From: Chrysochromulina tobinii
Taxonomy: Eukaryota; Haptophyta; Prymnesiales; Chrysochromulinaceae
Length of the DNA stretch: 11,174 bases
Assembly (NCBI GenBank): GCA_001275005.1
Contig: JWZX01000950.1
Location: 1-11,174 of the forward strand
Direction: 5' to 3'
Positions 6,742 to 11,174 of the stretch are shown piece by piece; position 1 is the stretch's first letter; the number at the start of each line of letters is the position of its first letter. The notes under the pieces are model-generated. The model had not been told where the DNA came from, did no database searches, and saw nothing but the letters and a program-made list of their open reading frames with translations. The position numbers and the translations under genes were made by a program.

Positions 6742-9083
6742 TCAAAGCGCATCCCTAACTTCGTCCTCGGGTGCCTCCCGCTGCGCCTCGTGACACTGTG
6801 CTTCGCAGCCGCACTGCGCGCACACTAGCAAGAGGGCCGGCACGTGGGCGCACCGCGGCAGCTCGTAGCCAGGACAGCCGTTACATGCAGCGCAGAAGCC
6901 ACGACGCACGCCCTGGTGATCGGGGTGCGGCCCACGGGGCTTGGGCGGTGCGGGGAAGGGCTCGCCTACCAGCTGATACGCGTCCGCGAGCTCCTCCAGA
7001 CGCTTGGCCCGCTGGACCTCTACCTGCCGCCTCCGCTGCAGCTCGTGCACGCGCTCCGCCCGCGCCAGTATTGCGCCCTTGGAGAAGCGGCGCGGAGGCG
7101 CCGAACCGAGCGCCTCACGCGCCTTGCAGCGCTGGTCGGTCAGCACCGCGACCACAGCGCCCGGCGGCAAACCGAGAGCACTCATCCCCACCGCGCTGTC
7201 GTCCACATCGCGATCTCGGGTCGCCAGATCGCAAAGGCGCCTCCACGAGAGGACGGAGGGCGCCGTACTGGGCGCTGGCGGGGCCAGGCCGACGCAGTAC
7301 GGCAGCAGCGAAGGCCACGTGCCCAGGGCTTCGGATCCCAAGGGGCGCTCAGTACGGCGCCCGGGGGCATCAAGGGGTGCCGCGCCGGCTGCGATCGCCT
7401 CGGCTCGGCCGTTACGCGCCCGCCACGACGCCTCGCATCGTTCCTCGCAGTGATGGGTCGGAGGCGTGCCAGGCGTCGTGGTGGGCGTGTAACGGCCGAG
7501 GAGCGCACATGCCTCATCAAGCGCCATCAGCACGCCCCCGTTCATGTGGCATCGGTGCAGCGCGCGGGCGGGCTCCTCAGCCAGCAGCTCGCGCGCGAGT
7601 GCGCGGCCGGCGGCGAGGTACACGCGCTCAGCGCGCAGGCGGGCTGTGCCAGACTCCCTGCACACAGCCTCCTCCTCCTCCGTCTCGTCCCGAGGCGTCG
7701 TGGTGGGCGCATCCAACGACTCTTGAAAGCACGTCGGCGGCGCGGTGACAGGCACGAGCTGGCCGAGCTTCAGATCAAAGATCAGCTGGCGGCCGCCCGG
7801 TGCGGCGGCGTCGTGGGCGTCGTCGGGTGCAGCCTCGAGCAGCACAAACGCCGCCCGCTCGATACGCAACGCCTCGTCGTCCAATAACGGCTCGGCCACC
7901 CCTCGCACCTGTGGGGAGATGGCGCCATGGTGAGCGCTTGCATGCAAGGCGGGCAGCAGCTCGGCCACTCCTCGCACCATGTCGATGACCGTCCAGCGCG
8001 CAGCTGAGGTCCAGCCCGGCAATCAGAGGCAATCAGAGGCAATCAGAGGCAATCAGCTCCTCGCACCATGTCGATGACCGTCCAGCGCAGCTGAGGCAAG
8101 CCCGAGCTGAGCAGGCGCATCACCGCACAGGCCGCGGCAGAAGGCTCACTGCGCGACTCGCCGCCCACACGCACGAGCACCGCACGCAGGCAGTCACGCG
8201 CGGCCTCGTCGGCTGGCCACGACATAGGCAAAGGGGGCGCGCTCTCTGCGCCTTGACCCTGGCCTTGTGGAAGTGCCGCCGCCACGACCGCCTGCGCGCT
8301 CGCCCGTGGCGATAGTGCCACTGAGTGCCTCTGAGTGCCTCTGAGTGACCCTGAGTGCCTCTGAGTGCCTCTGAGTGCCCGTGGTGACAGTGCCGCCACC
8401 GAGCCCTGCCTTCCCATTGTCGCTGGCGCTGTGGTGAGCGCTTCCATTGTCGCTGGCGCCGTGGTGAGCGCTTCCATTGTCGCTGGCGCAGCCTCGCGCA
8501 TCCGGTGCACGACGCCCATGTTGCCACCCGACTCAAAGAAGGCTTCGACCTCCACCTCGCGCCATCGGGTCATCCCGTCGGCGAGCTCGATGTCGCTCGC
8601 GAACAGGGCCTCGCGGATGGCCTCGATAGCCTCGATGCTCAGACTACGGGTGCCGTGGTGAGCACATGCATGCTGGATGGCCTCGATGGCCTCGATGCTC
8701 AGACTGCCCGCTGCACCGGCACCAGCGCCCGCCTCGCCTCCCTCTGCACCCGCTCCAGCGCCCACCTCGCCTGCCTCTGCACCCGCTGCAGCGCCCGCCT
8801 CGCCTGCCTCTACACCCGCTCCAGCGCCCGCCTCACCTGCCTCTGCACCCGCTCCAGTGCCCGCCTCGCCTCCCACAGAGGCAGCGACGGCACCACATGA
8901 ACCGAATGCACCAAAGGAGACTCCACCACCAGAGCCGTTGAACACGACCGGCATCGACGGCGCGCTGACGGGAACGCCGGCTCGTCGGCGGCGGGTCGCA
9001 ATGAGAGTGAGAAGGGCCGGGAGCAGCGTGTGCGTGAACAGCACGGCGAGCGGTGCGGCCGGCACGAGGCGCTCGCCACGGCG
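6742..9083 (-). CDS. Repeat-rich C-terminal extension of the J-protein gene, or a separate gene, with a Cys-rich end
   Basis: I do not recognise the family. From 9083 the frame gives a hydrophobic segment that could span a membrane (LAVLFTHTLLPALLTLIA), a Gly/Ala/Glu minisatellite, a doubled SLSIEAIEAI, a TAPATMEAL repeat and a TQRHS repeat. A helical region follows (CLRAVLVRV; RWTVIDMVRGVAELLPALH). The frame breaks near 8128-7960, where a duplication and decamer array lie, and resumes in another frame to the TGA at 6744-6742. The last part has a basic helical stretch (LQRRRQVEVQRAKRLEELAD) and a Cys-rich end, FCAACNGCPGYE...C...CAQCGCEAQCHE, that could bind zinc. No ATG lies near the 5' edge in this frame until 8951, which favours continuity with the J-protein exons. 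A start at 8951 as an independent gene is the alternative. Confidence 0.5.
7258..7362. repeat. Inverted repeat, 18-nt arms
   Basis: GGGCGCCGTACTGGGCGC (7258-7275) is complementary to GCGCTCAGTACGGCGCCC (7345-7362) with one mismatch, across a 69-nt loop. The mismatch becomes a G-U pair in a plus-strand transcript. It lies inside the minus-strand coding frame. Confidence 0.85.
7404..7500. repeat. Inverted repeat, 30-nt arms
   Basis: Arms at 7404-7433 and 7471-7500 match 28/30 as reverse complements, around a 37-nt loop. Both mismatches are transitions that would be G-U pairs in plus-strand RNA. Part of the arm (ACCACGACGCCT in minus sense) also occurs near 7705-7690. It lies only about 40 nt from the 18-nt inverted repeat. 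Confidence 0.9.
7968..8096 (-). repeat. Decamer array B flanked by a ~40-nt direct duplication; probable intron
   Basis: A 42-nt segment at 7968-8009 recurs at 8057-8096 with a 2-nt deletion. Both copies encode RWTVIDMVRG in the frame of their own flank, and the two frames differ by exactly the 89-nt offset. Between them (8020-8056) lie 3.7 units of AATCAGAGGC, i.e. GCCTCTGATT in gene sense, with a TGA stop. A canonical 8128-8004 splice (GTGCGG...CCTCAG) would restore the frame and drop one copy; 8066-7960 is another option. Confidence 0.8.
8302..8394 (-). repeat. Decamer array E flanked by an 18-nt direct duplication
   Basis: GCCCGTGGCGATAGTGCC (8302-8319) recurs at 8377-8394 with two mismatches, both synonymous in the minus-strand frame (ALSPRA in each). 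About 5.6 units of CTGAGTGCCT lie between, i.e. CTCAGAGGCA-like in gene sense. The offset is 75, so the frame is kept. Confidence 0.85.
8415..8490 (-). repeat. 30-bp tandem repeat encoding TAPATMEAL units
   Basis: Two full and one partial copy of a 30-nt unit starting CATTGTCGCTGGCGC at 8415, 8445 and 8475, nearly identical. Ten codons per unit keep the frame. Confidence 0.9.
8616..8705 (-). repeat. 30-nt direct duplication encoding SLSIEAIEAI
   Basis: Positions 8616-8645 and 8676-8705 are identical at 29/30. The offset is 60 nt, so the frame is kept. The 30-nt spacer holds GTGGTGAGC followed by ATGCATGC, resembling 7927-7946 elsewhere in the same gene. Confidence 0.9.
8713..8872 (-). repeat. 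33-bp minisatellite encoding Gly/Ala/Glu 11-mers
   Basis: Four 33-nt units start at 8741, 8774, 8807 and 8840, with a degenerate partial unit before them. They encode AGAEAGE(V/A)GAG-like peptides in the minus-strand frame, with a few substitutions between copies. Confidence 0.9.
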
Positions 9084-10606
9084 CTGCGCACCGATGGCCG
9101 GCGCTGAGGTCAGGAGCACGCTGAGGACGGAGGCAATCAGAGGTCATTAGTAGGTCATCAGAGGCAATCACCTGATTGAGAGCCGAGGTCAGGAGCACCA
9201 CCGGTGGCAGGTGCAGGACCCCCTCGACGAGGCAGAGTCGTTGCGGACGAGTGCGATCTCGCGGCAGTTTGACTGGCACCTTAACAATCAAGTCGCCTCG
9301 CTCGCATGTCGCCGGGTCCAGTTCGGGTGCGGGCGCCGCCGCCGACTTCTGCCCCAGGAGCTGCTCGCGCTCCTCGATCGTGCCAGTGCCGCGCAGCACA
9401 TCCCTGGTAGGGTAGTGGGGCATCCCCTTGCGAGGCACGACGGCTCGTGCGTAACCACTTCGGTCATACCCGAGCCGAGCTGCGAGGCAGTGCCCCACCG
9501 CAACGGCGTGACCCAGCACGCCCACTGTCTTGAGCTGCGTGCCCACCCACTTCTTCTCCGTACCCTCAAGGGTGCACACCTGATGTCGGAGGCCATCAGA
9601 GGTCATCAGAGGTCATCAGAGGTCATCAGAGGCCATCAGAGGCCACTTCCGTGCCATCAAGATGCACTCAAAAGTGCACGCTCACTTGCTGCGTGAAGAA
9701 GACGGTCGATGAGGCGTCGATCACGCCAGCTTCGTCAGCTTCGTCACCAGCCGCCGGCGTGCGCCTCCACAGGTCGTTCCCCACTCGCTCCCATAGGGCG
9801 TGCGGCTCCTGCGCGAGGACAAACACAAGGTCGGCCTTGCCGCCCGTCGACACGTGGCCCTCGTTCTTGAACCAATACGTCGCACCCTCGAGCTCACCCG
9901 GCCGAAGGTCGAGCTTAAATGTGTCGTCCGTCCTCTTGGCCCATTTGGTGCCTTCGAAGAGCTGCCGGTTGAAGCGCACCACCTTTCGGCCGCCGCTGAA
10001 GAGCTCCTCGAGGGACACGAGCACGTCCATACACGACGGCGGCGGCTTCGTTGCCTCATCGTCGGCGACGACCACGCCCGCCTCATACTGCGCCTCCACC
10101 TTGAGCCGCGCCTGATCATAAGCCTGGCGCGTGGCCGGCTCCGTCAAGATGTCGTATGCGACCTGCACTTGGTGGTACCGCTCCTTGGCGGCGACGCGCT
10201 GCACCTCCGATGCGCCCAGCTGCTTGTCCGGGTGCAGTGAGAGCGCGAGCTTGCGGTAAGCCTCTTTGAGCTCGTGGGTGGACGCGAAGCGATCGATGCC
10301 GAGATGCTCATAGTAGTCCGCGTACTTGTTGAAATGTTTCATCGTGCGTCGGTCGAAATCAATAGCATCCGGCTTAAACGTTGGGTCGCGTCGTCGGCGC
10401 TCATCCATCATCTTTGAAATCTTCTCTGCCTCCTTGCTAAGTGCGGCAGCCATTTTTGTCTTCGTGTCCTCGGAGACCTCAAAGCTTTGTGAGCCGATCT
10501 TGTTGACCTCGTGCACCTTTTTCGGCGCAGCCTTCTCGCGCAGCTCGGCTTGCGACTGCTGACGAGCGAGCGCTGGGTCGAAAACGGCCACGGAGTTGCG
10601 AGCCAT
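9084..10606 (-). CDS. Class II J-domain protein (DnaJ/Hsp40 co-chaperone)
   Basis: It would stimulate Hsp70 ATPase through its J domain and bind client proteins. From the ATG at 10606: a basic/charged N-terminus, then a J domain at about residues 98-165 (YYEHLGIDRFAS, KEAYRKLALSLHPDKQ with the HPD triad, YDILTEPATRQAYD). No Gly/Phe-rich linker or zinc-finger Cys pairs follow, so it is DNAJB/Sis1-like. C-terminal domain I follows (VLVSLEELFSGGRKVVRF; LDLRPGELEGATYWFKNEG; KADLVFVLAQEPHALWERVGNDL). A 106-nt intron (9685-9580) separates this from domain II (VCTLEGTEKKW; VVPRKGMPHY; ERGDLIVKVPVKLP), which is expanded by an Ala/Pro-rich insert. The frame then meets array D and probably continues after a third intron into the extension that begins at 9083. 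A coding exon lies upstream at 10725-10912 and joins in frame, so 10606 may not be the true start. Confidence 0.88.
9103..9198 (-). repeat. Decamer array D flanked by a 17-nt direct duplication; probable intron
   Basis: GCTGAGGTCAGGAGCAC (9103-9119) recurs at 9182-9198 with one mismatch. Both copies read LLTSA in their own frames, which differ by the 79-nt offset. The core (9121-9171) starts GTGATTGCC after CAG, contains the branch-point-like TACTAAT, and ends CGTCCTCAG. An acceptor at 9084 (GTGCGCAG) with the donor at 9171 gives an 88-nt intron that restores the frame (LTSALNQ-RRGERLVP). Confidence 0.75.
9580..9685 (-). other. Intron of the J-protein gene holding decamer array C (106 nt)
   Basis: Donor CAA/GTGAGC at 9685 and acceptor GACATCAG/GTG ending at 9580 remove a TGA and connect FFTQQ to VCTLEGTEKKW. 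This joins the two halves of the J-protein substrate-binding region in phase 0. The protein homology on both sides makes this the best-supported intron in the window. Confidence 0.85.
9589..9644 (-). repeat. Decamer array C inside the J-protein intron
   Basis: About 5.4 copies of GGTCATCAGA or GGCCATCAGA on the plus strand, which is TCTGATGACC in gene sense. Every unit carries CTGAT next to CCTCT. Confidence 0.95.
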
Positions 10607-10639
10607 CGTGCGCGCGAACTCGTTGCGGACCACTGTCGC

Positions 10640-10724
10640 CTGAGAACACTACAGCGCCACCATCGAAGCTCTAGAAGTTCACTGTCTAAAGTAGGATATT
10701 CCGAGCATTTCAATACGCCTCCAC
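10640..10724 (-). other. Candidate first visible intron of the J-protein gene (85 nt)
   Basis: Donor TTG/GTGGAG at 10724 and acceptor GTGTTCTCAG/GCG ending at 10640 restore the frame between the acidic repeat exon and the J-protein. The join reads SSDSIL-ATVVRNEFARTMARN. The intron removes in-frame stops on both sides (TGA 10712-10710, TAG about 10651). It is AT-richer than the exons. Confidence 0.6.
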
Positions 10725-10912
10725 CAAGATGGAGTCTGAGCTTCCACCGCCCTCATCGCCTTCCGCTCCCAGCAGAACAAACTGGTGAGCAGACTGCTGA
10801 TGATCCTCGTCGCCCTCAGCTCCTAGCAGGACAAACTGCTGCGCGGCTGACCGCGCTCCGGTTCCGCGTGCTTCGTCGCCGCCGCCACCGCCTCCCAACA
10901 GCTCTTTTTCGT
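10725..10912 (-). CDS. Upstream coding exon of the J-protein gene (partial): Gly run and acidic QFVLLGAEGDE repeat
   Basis: The minus-strand frame encodes KELLGGGGGGDEARG, then QFVLLGAEGDE twice, then GGGSSDSIL, ending at a donor. The two 33-nt repeat copies differ at five sites, all synonymous in this frame, so the peptide has been kept by selection. There is no in-frame ATG up to the stop at 11123-11121, so the start must lie in an exon further upstream. One weak possibility is ATG 11157-11155 spliced from 11130 to 11028. The 5' edge given is approximate. Confidence 0.6.
10750..10841 (-). repeat. 35-nt imperfect direct repeat (QFVLLGAEGDE)
   Basis: Positions about 10750-10784 and 10807-10841, offset 57 nt. 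The copies share the peptide but differ at codon third positions (GTC/GTT, CTA/CTG, GCT/GCG, GAG/GAA, GAC/GAT). The divergence makes this older than the other duplications here. Confidence 0.9.
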
Positions 10913-11174
10913 TTTTCCAGATGCTGGCTCTCGGTCCCGTCTCGTCTCGGGGGCCAAAAATCGGAGTTTTTGTGCGATACGATTGGTGCGCTTTGGCGCG
11001 CCACGTGCGTACCGACCGTGGCAAAGTCTGCGTTTCAACGTATGCCCTTTTACGTTTTATGAAACGAAGTTTTCCTCGTGAAACTGTTGTGCCTTCACGT
11101 TGCGGCGCCGTTGCGGTCGTTTATGTGAACATGTGTTCGAGGGTTGGGTCTCAACATCTTATCTCGACAGACCA
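10913..11174. other. AT-richer upstream region, no gene resolved
   Basis: This is probably the 5' part of the minus-strand J-protein gene (an intron, first exon or promoter). It contains CGTTTCA (11031-11037) inverted as TGAAACG (11060-11066). Both strands have open stretches, but neither shows recognisable protein, and GC at third positions falls off. Confidence 0.4.

Noticed and set aside
6771-7887. Plus-strand open frames opposite the J-protein extension
   Set aside because: Arg-rich without domains. The minus frame keeps hydrophobic patterning and a Cys-rich end.
9117-9119. Start of an independent gene at 9119
   Set aside because: The codon is GTG, not ATG, and it lies inside the duplicated copy of array D; continuation from the J-protein exon is simpler. 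A later ATG at 8951 remains possible.
9589-9644. CRISPR-like short repeat array
   Set aside because: Units of 10 nt with no spacers, inside a spliced eukaryotic gene; this is a tandem repeat.
10730-11174. Plus-strand gene starting at the ATG at 10729 with a 54-nt intron
   Set aside because: A donor GTGAGC and acceptor CTAGCAG look good and the frame is open to the right edge. But the 35-nt repeat copies differ only at minus-strand third positions, which supports minus-strand coding, and the plus-strand protein shows no recognisable pattern.

Overview
This window looks like GC-rich nuclear DNA from a eukaryote, most likely a single-celled alga. I favour a haptophyte, but that is an inference from style (high GC, Sel1/ankyrin mosaics, short introns, many short tandem repeats), not proof. 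The eukaryotic call is firmer. It rests on an LSm14/Scd6 N-terminal domain, a class II J-protein split by short GT-AG introns, a 25-glutamine CAG tract, and reading frames that only join up through introns.

Layout: (1) Positions 1-481, minus strand: start of an LSm14/Scd6/Trailer-hitch-type mRNP protein that runs off the left edge. (2) About 517-4692, minus: a large Sel1-repeat, ankyrin, SH3-like, polyQ, ankyrin, coiled-coil protein with one well-supported 65-nt intron. It either stops 35 nt before the LSm14 start or is fused to it in frame. (3) 4693-4853: a short divergent promoter region with a 17-nt palindrome. (4) 4854-6256, plus: an unrecognised multi-pass membrane protein, probably with one intron. 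(5) 6257-6741: a spacer between convergent genes. (6) 6742-10912, minus: a J-domain co-chaperone (J domain with HPD, then both C-terminal substrate-binding regions) in several exons. It appears to continue into a long Gly/Ala-rich, repeat-laden extension ending in a Cys-rich, possibly zinc-binding, segment. The extension could be a separate gene.

The most unusual feature is a recurring architecture. At least five places in the two minus-strand genes carry a tandem array of a ~10-nt unit (core TCAGAGG). At four of them the array lies between two near-identical copies of the neighbouring coding sequence; at the fifth the flanking match is weaker. Where the array reads CCTCTGAT in the gene's sense, it breaks the frame and looks intronic, and each unit supplies a branch-point-like CTGAY and a pyrimidine run. 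Where it reads ATCAGAGG or CTCAGAGG in the gene's sense, the duplication length is a multiple of three and the frame stays open. This looks like duplication-driven intron or minisatellite birth caught at several stages.

The genes do not form an obvious pathway. LSm14 (mRNA storage and translational repression) and a J-protein (Hsp70 partner) are both general proteostasis or mRNP functions. The shared feature is the repeat and intron behaviour of the locus.
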